Shown piece by piece: positions 1-12,800 of a DNA stretch of 64,000 nucleotides. The stretch comes from Stichopus chloronotus (Eukaryota; Echinodermata; Holothuroidea; Aspidochirotida; Stichopodidae). The notes under the pieces were generated by a model that was not told the DNA's origin, did not search any database, and saw nothing but the letters and a program-made list of their open reading frames with translations. Every line of letters starts with the position of its first letter. Within the stretch, counting starts at the first letter, position 1. Location of the stretch: the NCBI GenBank assembly GCA_021234535.1, contig CM037839.1, forward strand, positions 9,425,419 to 9,489,418, in the 5' to 3' direction. The position numbers and the translations under genes are program-made.

Positions 1-3000
1 CCAACATTTTCTGGTACGTAGGGCCATTGTAATGGGACAGGGAGGGGTGGTGGGTGTGTCTCAAAGTGACGATGGTCTAAAAATCTGAAATACTGTGTTC
101 TATTAATGTTCCCGCTAATTGTCCAGGTGAATTGGTGGGGTATTTAAGTATCTTCTGGTTTGTAGGCTACAGTATTCCAACAGATTTTTGTCCCAAATTG
201 TCCCAGTTTTGGACTTAAAAGTTTGTAAAGTTACAAACTTCTAAGTAGTTCTACTGAGTTGTCTTTATTAGCCACACAGTACAGTATATGAATGGGGTAG
301 GAGGGAGAGGGTAATTTTTATGTTCCATGCACCAAGCAAATGATCCCAGAGTAATTGTTTATGATTGCAGGGATCTTGCTGGTGCATATATGTTCATTTA
401 GGGGACATCTAGAAAAAAAAAGGGATTCTATTTCCAGAGGGCACTCGATCTTCAAATGACCTGAACTTTTCCTGAGAGTATAAAGACAGTCACTTCGATT
501 CAATTCAATTTTATTTCTACCATCATCACCCCAAGCTACATTTTGGGCTGGTAGAGAGCATAATTCTCAGTTGGTTAGTTCTCCTTCACAAGATGCAGTG
601 CAGCTAATATTACATAGCATACAAGGGGCCCATTGTTTTAATTGTACATATGGATGAATGAATTTTAGACTGGCTGTGGGAAGGACTAGACATAAGTGGT
701 TGAGAGTATTGGAAATCTCATGGCAATGAATTGCTGTCTTTAGGTTAACGTTAATGTGCGAGAAACACAACTTGAATAGTCGACGTGAAAAGACCCATCC
801 TTCGAATGCAAACAAAAGAGATCAGAAGGAACTGCGGAAGGACAGACTTATGGGGTAGACAGACGATGTAGAATAATGACGACTGATCTGCGGAAGAACA
901 GGATATTGTACTTATTGGGGTACAGTACATGGGGTCACAGAATAACGAAAATGATATGTACCTTCTTTGTTTGTTGTGATCAGTTTATTTACATACTATG
1001 TTGTTTGTTCACTTCTTTGTTTAAAGGTTAAAGTAGATATATGAAAATATATCATGCCATGGTTTTTGAACTTGCTATACTGTACAGTACAGTGCATTCA
1101 GGCAAAAATCTGCATGGAATCAAATACTTTCAGGACCTTTTTCCCTTTAGAACAAGAGAATTAGACTATACTTTTGATCACGGGAAAAAATAACTAGAGA
1201 ATAAAAATCGACAGACGGGTTAGTGGATAACCTTGCAGGACTGTATGTTAACTGTGTAGTGGTGCTTAACATTTGCTTCTAAAGGGAATAGATAACTTCT
1301 TCGTTAGGAACTTTGTAAATTATTACCTGTACATCCCTTGTTCCCTGGCCAGGGATTGGTTCATTTTTCTGCAAGTGGGTCATTTTGGGTCTTTTATAGT
1401 AATCCCCTTTGACATCAACCAATTTATCATGGTACAATCATTGTGATACAATCTAGACTAGCCCATTTGCAATGCGTTGTTACAAACTAAAGCCTTTAAA
1501 TAGTACCTAAATGGCAGTCAGGAGTTGCTAACCACAGAAGAGGTTTAAATCTTTGCTAAGTTGCTTTTAGAGGAGAACTGATGCAAGAAGAACAATAGCA
1601 GCCATAGTAGAAGACATAATATTCATTCATATCCATTATATCAAAATATCCGAATATGAAAATATGTTAATAGAACGGTGAAGGGAAACGAGGGTTTTAT
1701 TTTACTTTCAAAGGAAACCTTGCAAAAAGGCTCATAGCCTGATTGGTAAAAGGTATCCTAAACTAAACGAGAAAACGGATTCTAGTGAAATACTGGGTTT
1801 GCATCCCAGAAAATTATGTCGCAGTTGCTAAACATTCTTCTCTCTTTCTCTACAGGCAATGTGTCCCCCGGGTCACAGAAAAAAAAAGAATACATAAAAA
1901 GAGACAAGGGAAGTAAGTGGGGGGGGGGTAAGTAGAAGAACAGATAGAAGTTAAGTGTAGATGTACTTTGCTGAGAAACTCTTTTACAAGTTTTAGTCCC
2001 TCCCCCCAAAAATGATCGAAGCTCATTAATAATGCCCATCCCATTAGAAATAGCGCCCTCTTTTAGCTTGTTTGATTGGAACAAAATTCAGCAAATTAGT
2101 GTAAGAGTAATTTGTCAGGTGTTGAAGTTTGTCAGGTGTTTACGGTATTCTTGATATGTTCTTTAGGTTGCATGTATTGACATGCTAATTTCAAGGCAGC
2201 TGTTTATGTCTCTGCTATGTTGCTCAAATAGTTTTCTTGTGCTGTGTAATTGTTTGTAAGTTTCTTGCTCAGTTAACTATCTTTCTGAGTTCACTCTGTA
2301 ACTGGTAGTCTGACTCGATGCATCCCGTCGCTATAGTTTTCCTGCTGGCTATCTCAATATAAGTAGTTTTATATAACCTCTACCTGTCCACGCCTGTCTC
2401 TCTCTCGTGTTTGCGTTCCCAAAGTACTGTATACCTTGCTCCGCACCCATATTTACGGACTCACCCACGTCTCTTCCACCAGCATATTCTGTTGCATGGC
2501 CGACGTTACACTAGTAACATTTTTGATTCTCAATTAGTACTGAAGTTACGTGCGGGTCAAAAATAAGAAAAGCTTGAATATGCAGGGCCGGTTCAATACT
2601 CACCTGTCACCACAGCACTGTCAGCAGTAACGGGTACAGTTACTTTCGCATAACTAAGCCTTATACTTACCTCCAATTGAGTGACTGCTATACAGTAACT
2701 TCAGACCATGAACTCCCACTAGCACTTTATGTTTCCCTTGTAGTTCACGTCAGGATTGGGGTTAATGTAATTTCACATCAGCACGTGAAAACTTCTGAAG
2801 ATTTGCTCATCCCTGATGCTGAATTTTAAATTCTATCAGGTGGAACTGAAAGAAACACCTACGTTACAAATAAAAATATTGTTGGAACCTGGAGAGGTAG
2901 TACCGTAATGATATTTTCCTCTAACTGAGTATCGATTTCTGCCCTGCTATGGAAGGTATGTGAGTGAGGAGTGTTGTAATTGTATGTTCCAGATCGAATG

Positions 3001-4580
3001 AACTGTCAGATGTAGATCCTGGAGGAGTTATACATTTTCCATTTGTATATGACATTTATTTTTCATGCTTTTTCGTCCATTTGTTTGTTTTTGCAATGAG
3101 TGTGTACAACTTAGTTGTCAGCTTGATCCTACACAAAACTCAAAGCCGTATCAACGGCGCTCTATAATAACATGCCTAGGATTCTATTAACAAATGAGCC
3201 TAGTATTAGCAACATGCTAATGCCATATGCTGAAAACTTCGTGAACTGCTCTGGCCGGCAACTTGAGTTCAAAAACTAGTATTCACTGGAAGTCGAAGGC
3301 CACCCTTGTTGAGCTAAATGCATTCTGCGCGACTGGAGTTTTATCAAAGTACTTAGGTAGGCTGTAGGCCTATGTCCATTCCATGTTAAATCGTTTAACA
3401 TACATTTCAAAGATACTACTCTACTACTGTAGCCTAACTTACACTAACTTTACTGCACTGTTCGTATAAATTAGGCCTAGGCTATTGCCGATTGTGCCTG
3501 GAACTGACTTCAAATTCGCTCGTCAGAACACGCGCTCTCACACACAAAATGACAAAAAATAGAAGAGTAGGCCTTCTGCAACGCAATGGAATGAATGGCT
3601 ATGGCATGAATAGAGCACGCAGAGTGTATGGAAGTTGAGCACAATAGGAGTTACATGATTAACTTAGGGTAGGGGCACTCTAAGGTTGTAAAGAATGTGA
3701 AGTGTGTCTATGGGTCATGTTTAGGGTTAGGGGTTATATCTACGGCTAGGCGACTGGGTTATATGGAATGCAGAGATAGAAGCACATAGAAAATGGAAAC
3801 ACAGGGCACAGAGTGGAGGAATAGTGAAATAAAAGTAACTAGGGCCTACAATTACTGATAGAAAACACAGAAACCTCACACAAAAATAGTTCCACAATTT
3901 CACTGATTCCATAACAACAACTCAGCTTTGAAATAATTGGAAATTTATCCACAATGCCCTAATTCAATTACAAGCAAGGGAGCTCATGCTAAAAAACCCC
4001 AATGAAATGGCCATCCTTAAAAAAGGGCTACCCAAAAATATGGAGGACAGTGTATAGATCTGAAGGTCAGAGCTGTACTGTCTCTAGTGCTTGCCCAAGT
4101 TTGTTTCATGTTAGGCTACTCGGGAAGGGTACTAATCTCAGTGTTTGCTTCCCCATGAGCCCACTGTATGTAATGGATTACCACTCCCGACTCCCCATTA
4201 TAGCAAAACAGATTCATATATAGTAAGAAATGGCATCATTGTCATCAGTATTCAACATTTCGTAGAAAATTTTTCTTTGGTAAAATGTAGGAGTTGATGA
4301 GATTTTGTGGCAATTAGGCAGGACATATTGTTGTTGTGCTCCCTTCTTCAGCAGTTTCACTATGTATGCAATGTGAAAAAAAATCAAGTGGGGGCCATAG
4401 GTTGGGCAGGGGATGTTTAAATTAAAGTAAATTCGGTGATGATATGTAACTTTATTCACATTTAACAATTCACAACTTTATTCATAATTCACAATTCTCA
4501 GAAGAGCTGTTAAATATGCATGTCATATAGATAAAAATGCATAGTAACTGCCTTCTATCCATGTTTTCTTAAAATTTCAG
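1..4580. other. 5' flank of EIF2B2, no gene recognised
   Basis: No exon with recognisable protein similarity was found here. The open frames are short and lack coding character. A splice acceptor at 4579-4580 precedes the first coding exon of EIF2B2, so at least one non-coding 5' exon and the promoter should lie in this stretch, but I cannot place them. The sequence is AT-rich, with words such as AGGCCTA scattered around 3360-3600. A possible retroposon tail at 494-517 is listed separately. Confidence 0.5.
494..560 (-). repeat. possible 3' tail of a retroposon
   Basis: Read on the minus strand, this stretch ends in AAATAAAATTGAATTGAATC, a short ATTGA-type simple repeat after a non-repetitive body. 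LINE or SINE 3' ends in marine invertebrates often look like this. I see no promoter boxes or reverse transcriptase frame attached to it, so this could be a chance AT-rich stretch. Confidence 0.25.
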
Positions 4581-4614
4581 ACAAGATACAAAGACTCAGG
4601 AAATTATCAAAGCG

Positions 4615-7600
4615 ATGCCTTTAACTGATTTGCCTCCAGACCTGGCAGAGAGATTAGACCAGTTCATCAGCAGCTTAAAGAAAGGGTACGCCTCAGGAAT
4701 TGAAGCTCAGCTGTACTCATAGTTTAAAGTTATTTCTTGACAGTCGTGAAAAAATTAATATTCACATGATATAACAACTTGAGTGAAACATTCTGTTCAG
4801 GGTGGGGTACTGAGGTTCAGTCAGTGGGTAAAGTGGGTAGCATGTCCTTACTGTAAGTCAGATTCTGGTGGTACCCACAGCCCATACAGTCGGTCCGGTG
4901 CCTGTAAATATAACCTTTGTAGAGCTTCTTGTTCACTGTGAAGTCATTTATACTACAATTTGCTTTGCAAGTTGATATACTGTAACACCACATATCTTAC
5001 ATGTGCACATGTCAATGAAGCGTTCTCAGACATGCTTTAATGTTTTGTAACCAAAAACATATGGAAAGCAGAACTCATCTGCTGTGTAATAAAGTAATGC
5101 AATTGCTTGCCATTTTATCTCATGATTAAATAATATGGCTTTTAATTTGTAATTATAGTATCAAGTTATACCCAAACATTAACTGAGAGTTATGTGTTAT
5201 AAATCATTGGATATATCTGTTTCCTGTTTAATGCTTTGTTTCTTCTAGTGACCTGAAAGGTTCCTATGATGTTGCTCATCAAACACTGCTTTTCTTGAGG
5301 CGTTTGATATCCCAAAGCAGGTGGTCCACAGCAAAAGAACTCAGAGAAAGGATAAAACATGAAGGGAAGAAATTGATCAGCACCCAGCCATCAGAATCTG
5401 CCATAGGAAACATGGTTCGCAGAGTCCTCAAGATAATTTGGGAGGAATATGTATCGTAAGTACACGTGAAGAATGGTAAATGGGCGGGTTCATATCCATG
5501 TTTACAATGCAAGGCCACAAACCAATTTTCCAAGAAGTCTTCCAAAGTTATCTGGTATCAATTGCTATCATTTACAACACATTTTATAGTGACACACCCT
5601 GAGAAAATTGTTCTATTGTTTGACCACTGTACAAACAATGTTTGAGAGATTGTTGGCCATATATATAAATGTAGGAATGAATATTCAAAATTATGAAATT
5701 CCCTCAAGGTGGTCAGTTGTCACAATTGTATAAAGGAGGGGAAGGAAGTCAATAAATCTTTCCACAATAGATTTCCCACTCTGTGTCTATGCATGAATTA
5801 CATTCAAGAATATTGTATTAAGGTCTAGGAATTCCTGGAAAGTCAGAGAAAAATAACATGGGAATTTCCAGGCCTGATATCTGTCAGAAGAAATGAAAGA
5901 ATGTCTTTTGTCTAGTACTTTTAGGAGAATCACCAGTATCTTACCCACATGATTATGACGATGCATCATACAGTTCACCTACAAAGAAAACAAAAAAAAG
6001 AAAAGAAAAAAACAGGCTGAATGCCGTAGAGTAATCAGTATAGTGTATTGTAATCAAAGGGCAATATGTAAGTGTTTGTATACAGCTCTATGATTGCAGT
6101 GGACTCCGGCAACTCTTTCAGAGTCGAGTGCTCGCAGCGTAATAGTCACGACTCTGAAGCTACTGGAGGCTCCTACTTGTTATTGATTTCATTGACATCA
6201 TAACTGCTACCTACACATATAGAATATTATATTTTGTGCAGGTATTATTGTAGAGACAATGCAGGGCCACAAAAAGTGTCGGTGGGTACTAATTGGAATT
6301 CTCGCTAGTAATCTAAGTGGTGAGACATAGGCTAGACCTAATTGGGAAACAAGAAATGCTGTACTAGAGTTTAATATTAAATTTGTTTAACTTGAAAAAG
6401 AATGTTAAATCAAGCTTTTAAACATACAAAAATAATCTTCATATATATGGTTGTTTGTAGTTTTAAAATTTAAAAGGAGTCATGATACCAAGGAAAGTTG
6501 GTTTCAAATCCCGATCTTGAGTCCTGACTCCAAGGACAGTGGAGTAGGGTCGTGATTCTTGATCCAGAGTCCCTGCTCCAAGGACAGTTGACTAGGGTCG
6601 CAATTCCTGATCTAGAGTAATGACTCCAAGGACAGTGGAGTAGGGTCGCCATTCGCGATCTTGATTCCTGACTCCAAGGACAGTGGACTAGGGTCGCGAT
6701 TCTTGATTCGAAGTCCCTGCTCCAAGGGCAGTGGAGTAGGGTTGTGATTCTCGATCTGGAGTCCTAGCTCCAAGGACAGTGGCACAGGGTCGCGATTCGA
6801 GATCCGGAGTCCTGAATCCAAGGACAGTGGACTATGGTCGCGATTCCTGATCCTGAGTCCTGACTTCAAAGGTAGTGAAGTAGGGTCGCGATTCCTGATA
6901 TGGAGTCATGACTCCAAGGACAGTGGAGTAAGGTCGCAACTCACGAAAACCAACAACTGCTGCATGTATTGCATTTATAGATTTGAAGTAAGACTAAGTT
7001 TAAAGACCCTGGAACTTTTAGATGAGGTCCTTGAAAGTCATTGAAAAGTTGGGGAATTCTGCCAATTGGAATGTGTATGAACAAAGAAGAAGTAACTCAT
7101 GCATAAACATGTGAGATGAAAAAGCTTTAATTAATCTTGAAAGTGTTGCCCTGACTGAGAAGAGTTTTCCTAAATGTTGAATGTACATTTTGAAAGTTGA
7201 TTAGATCTCAAGGAGTTGAGAGTAACATATGGCAAGCACCTACTTATATTTTGCTTTTTAATTTTGGGGTGGTCCCCTGGACCATCAGGTATGTACTGAA
7301 AATAATTTTTGCCAAGGATTCAGGTGACATGGTCACTGACACCACTATTGTAGCACTGCGCATACAGCATTACTAAAAAAAGAAAAAAAAAAAGGAGTTG
7401 TGGACTGTCTTTATGAATTAGAAGAAAACTGACTTCCTTCTGTGCTTTTCCCACATATAGCATCATCAGTGGACAAGGTGTGGACTCTGGTGACACCCAG
7501 GAATCTTTGCAGGTGAGCATTTTGGAGGGGTTTGAATGAAGAGCTACTTTGTGTGCCAAAAATTGTTATGGACATAGAAACTTATGGTCAAGATAGTTTA

Positions 7601-9760
7601 CACAGCATCATTTTGGGAGTCTCCCTCTATTTCTTCGTGTTTCAGAAAATGCTTCGAGCAGACGTCCATGTGGATGACTTTAGTAAGCCAAGCCCTAGCT
7701 TGAAGGTGAGGTATTACATTAATAGAACTCTTTTGGGGTTTGGTCGTAATATTCCAGATGAGTTTACAAAGCGACCTTCTACGTAAAGGTTGCACGTGAT
7801 AAATCTGAGACAAGTGCTCACAGGGTTGCATGTTACGACCCATTTATTTTGTTATGGAAAGATTTTATTTCGTTTCAAGTATTGTCTGTCTCCCAGTCTT
7901 TCAATAGCACTAAGCCAATTTATCATAGTTTATACAGTAGATATCTCACTTTAATCTTTAGAAAGTTTTTGTGGATTTGATATTGCAGAAGTGAATCATG
8001 AAGGAGTCCAGGAGCTAGTTAATATCACCGAAATGCAACAGATAGTCTGTGAAAGCCATTCTCAACTTCTGCTTTCATAGCAGTGTATATCCATCTTGGA
8101 AGATGCATACATTTGATTGGGTGTTTATTGCAACGTATTTTTTTTATATATATTACCCAGTATATTAGCCAATACCCTACCATTGCAACTAATATATTGT
8201 TAAAAAACTATTAAACTTTGCTTCAGAACATACTGTTCATATGTTTTTCTGCTTTGTTTTAAAGTAATTCATATTTCTCCGTTGTGATAATTTGTCGCAC
8301 ACTAAGGTGATTTTCTTGGTGCAAATTGATTTAATTTTGTCAATCACAAATGGAAGCCAAATGTTCCTGTGGCTCTGATGAGTAAAAGCCCTAATGTGTA
8401 GGTTTACATTGTTGTCTGCAAGTATTTTAAGAAATTCTCAGTACTTTGACTCAGTTTCTGTATTACTTTCCCAATCTGTAAAAGAATTGTAGCAGATGAC
8501 CAAATTGACCAAAAGTTTCGGTGAAAGATAAATTGTCGAACTCTGGAATGAAGGCTGTCATAATTTTGTAAAATCTGGACAGACAGACAGTTTGCTAGTG
8601 GTTTGGTTTTGGTTTTTGGCCAGCTTCTGCCAGTAAGACTGTGCCTCAAACCCCAGCCAATCCTCTTGTGATATCATACATGGTTATCCCTTGTTGAGAA
8701 GAACGTACTCTGACCATTATGGTATATCTGAATATCACACCATGTTCTATCATGCAGAAAAGGTCTTCTTGAGAGATGATTTTAGCACATTATGTGTATT
8801 TTGTGAGGATTAGGCGCAGACCCTTGATGCCTAATGCATATTGGACTTACATATGTTCCTCTGTTCTGACATCTAGCTATCCTTGCAAAAATTTATCAAT
8901 AGCCATGATCCCAAGGGTTGTACTTTTTGGATCATTGTTGATTGTCCACTTGAGTAGCAACTTAACCGTATGTACTGACTGTGGGCTATACCCTGTAGCA
9001 TTTGTAGATTTTAGCCGAGACTTCACTGGATTCTTTCAACACAGGGCAGAGTCATTGAGAGTATTAATGAGCTGCTGTCAGAATTAGAGGGCAGTGCAGA
9101 TAGTATAGCAACTCAAGCACTAGAACATATACATTCAAGTGAAGTCATCATGACGATGGGCAAGTCGAGGACGGTCGAAGCTTTCCTGTTGGTAAGTGTA
9201 AATATCTCAATCCTGTCCAAACATCCTCAACTACTTTGTCGACCAAATTCCTGATCACAATAATATTATTACATACATTATGTATTATAATATTAATGTT
9301 ATACTATTATATCACAGTAATATTATTACTTGACAATGTGTGGCTGGTTCATATTTTGCATCATGACAAAAGTTGAGATCTGAAACATGGAAAAAAAGTT
9401 GACATTTCCATAGCATGATGTGATTGCTTATTCATATCGGACAGCTCTGTTGGATGGACTTCCGTGGTCTAAAGTCTCCTCATAGTGAAAAAGATTTATG
9501 GAGATGTTGACTTGCATCTAACACGGTAAGCGAGTGGGAGGATGTCACTATCATAATAGAAGAGTACCACAGAAACTGTAAACTCCGATCACAGTTTTAA
9601 GGCTAATCTTTTACAGGATAGAGATGTGATAATTTCAGTGAACAAAACGACTGCTGGAATGTTAGAAAAATTTGATCATCATCATTGTTGTCTTCATTGT
9701 CATCATCCTCATTTATCATCATCATCATCATTTATCATCATCACTATCATCATCATCACT

Positions 9761-9854
<94 letters not shown>

Positions 9855-12800
9855 CTGTGATTATCATCATTGCCTTCATCATTACAATCATCTTTGTTTT
9901 CATCACTATAATCCTCATCATTATTATCAATGTCATCTTCTCTTTGTCATCTCCAATATCATCATCTCTGTTTTCATCATCATCATCATCACCATAATCA
10001 TCATCAACATCATCATAACTTTTGAAACCTCATGCAGTGTCATTATATGGAAACAAAATTTGATTGATGAGTTGTAAGATCACAATTTGTACTTTCCCGA
10101 TTGAAAATGTCAAAGATTATCACGTCTTTAATCCAGCCCTACAGTAGTCAACTACATCAGACAAAAGGTGCTAATTTTCTTGTTCAAAGGGTAATTTTCA
10201 TGTTCTTGACTTAGAGGAAAATTTATGTCTTGCATATGTAGAAGAAAGAAAAATAGATGGAATTCTTGGAAATTTCATGAAAAACCAGCAATAATCGCTA
10301 ACCACTACACTTGATTGACAAGGGACCTAGGAAATAGCTTGTCTTGTGATCTCGATAAAGCCCCTAGATGGAACTGTGAGATGAACTAGGGGAACAGCCG
10401 TTTCTTCATTTGAATAGTTTCAAACACAGCAGAAAAAATCCTCAATCATGCATCACTGTCTTTATTGTAGAATGCAGGAAAATCCAGAAAGTTCCAGGTG
10501 ATTGTTGTGGAATCAGCACCATCTTATCAGGTATGTCCTGGCCTTCTTTGTTTGTCAGAACTTGAAGTGTAAACGGAAGCAAGAACTGGCGAGGGAGGAG
10601 AGGAAATTTGCTGAGTTCGGGAGTTTTAAGGACGGAGGGTGGGAGCAGTGATGATCGTGACGTCATCGGTGTCAATCAACGATAGAAGCAGTTTGTCAGG
10701 AAATGGTTGAAGTAATCTATGATTACGATTATTTTGTTTGTGGTATATGCAATTTTCACAGTCTTGTTAGGTGAATAGCTTGGCAGTAGCTGTGGGTCTC
10801 TACAGCAAACATGTTCCTCTTTTTAGTGAGTAGCTTTCATTCCTTTGTAACCTACATTGGATGAGAGATTGAAAGCAATAACGTCGTTCTTTCCACCAGG
10901 GCCAAGAATTAGCTGTCAACCTGGCAAAGAAAGGAAATATCGAGACGACCGTGATCACGGACTCTGCGATATTCGCCATCATGTCGAGGGTAAACAAGGT
11001 CATTATAGGCACCCATACAGTAATGGCAAATGGAGGGTGAGTACCCAAGAATACGTTTCTTTAGCTCCTCCAATCAGAAAGCAAGATTTTCCTTAAAATA
11101 CTGAGGTAATGTGATAAAATTTGACTGATAGATGCTTTGAGGAGAGCAGTGCTGAAGACTGCAATGATGATGACGAACGTGGCTCACATTAGCACACACA
11201 TACAAACAGTATCGAAAATCAAGCTCGCTTTAGAGTGAATCTATGTGTGCCGTTGCATCAAACGAAAGCGTTCCATTCATTTTTTTTTTCCATGTCAAAT
11301 ATATATTTACCATAGGTGGCCTTATGCAGAATATGTCAAATGTGACTTTACTTGGAATGTGAGAGTAGTGTTTCTGCAAAGAAATCATGCCTTTGGTCAA
11401 TACACTCAGTGTGAAAAAGATTTTACTCACTAGATCCAGTTGAACTGTGAATATGTAGGGCATGTGCTGTTGCCTACTCTGCTTCAGTTTCAGGGATCAA
11501 AGTGAAATCCTCTTTTTTTTTTCCATTTTCTGCCATGAACATGATTACATCAACGGGACAAAGTCACGACATCAAAATCATGTTGTGCAGGTTTAGCGGA
11601 AAAAGTGTGAAAAGGGCGAATGGACTGATGGAAGTTCTTGATTCATTCGCATCGATTTTTAATAATACGCTATCATCATCATTAATCCTCCACACCATTA
11701 TTTTCCCAGAAACACTTCAGCTTTAATTTACGACATGATTTATCTTCAGTCTTTTCGTCCCCTCCTGTTTCAGCTTGAAAGCTGTCTGTGGAAGCCATGC
11801 CTTGGCCCTCGCAGCCAAACATTACTCTGTTCCGGTGAGTAACTACTTGTCATTTTCCAGGGGAATTTGTTGTGAAATTTGGTAGCTGACACTGGATTCT
11901 TGTCATCTTGAACCATTTTAATTTAATCAGTTTATTTTTAGACAGAATTTTACCCAGTCAATGTTAAGCTTTACAAGTATCGATTTTTGACCGATCGGTA
12001 GCACTGCACCGTCTCAATGTATGGCAGTAGTTCCTTGTCCTCTGTTTGTCATCGTGTTTTGTACCTCATTCTTCTCAGCTTATCGTGTGTGCACCTCTCT
12101 TCAAGTTGTCACCGCAGTTTCTCTGTTCAGAAGACCAGGTGAGTCACATGTCATTTAAGAAAGTTGATACGGACTCAAAATGAAAGAAGCTTGTCCCTGT
12201 TATCATGTGATGACAACACAACTCACACACCAGGGTGAAAATCATCCAACTAAGTTGCTTGCGTTGTAGCCCTGCCATGGCTTACCATCGGCACGGGATG
12301 TGGTCGGCAGCTATTTAACAGATACTGAAAGTCAAGGCAGCCAGCCAGCACTGCCATCCTTCTGTCAACAGTATAGTGTGAGGTAGACAATGCATGCAAT
12401 TTGTCACATGGTCACAATGACATGTATAACATGAAGTGAATGTTTCCAATTGAGGTTTCTTGCCAACTCATGCAGGTTTGGACTTCTGTGTGGTGGTTGC
12501 TGAGGGTCATATGTTCTGTGGACATGACACAAAAGTCAGGCTACTTTTTCCCCTCTATTGATTACGTCACATAGATCCACTCTGGGTGGAAGATGAATTG
12601 CTTTGTTTCTTTTTATAACAGCGATCTTTTATTTTCATCAGGAGGCATTCAACAAGTTCGAGTCGCCTCAAAACGTGGTGGATTTTTACGAGAGCGACAT
12701 CCACGCCAAAGTCCACATCCACAATCCTGTCTTCGACTATGTACCACCAGAGCTCGTCACCCTTTACATCTCAAACATGTAAGAAACTTGTAATTTTTTG

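Noticed and set aside
6470..6869. Minus-strand protein with a 16-residue repeat
   Set aside because: Explained by the 48-bp minisatellite. The frames are bounded by stops at the array edges, with no gene structure around them.
6513..6944. CRISPR-like array
   Set aside because: The repeats are contiguous 48-bp units with no unique spacers, inside an intron of an animal gene.
9626..10077. Long frames of poly-Ile, poly-Ser, poly-His and poly-Met
   Set aside because: They are translations of the (ATC)n microsatellite in an EIF2B2 intron.
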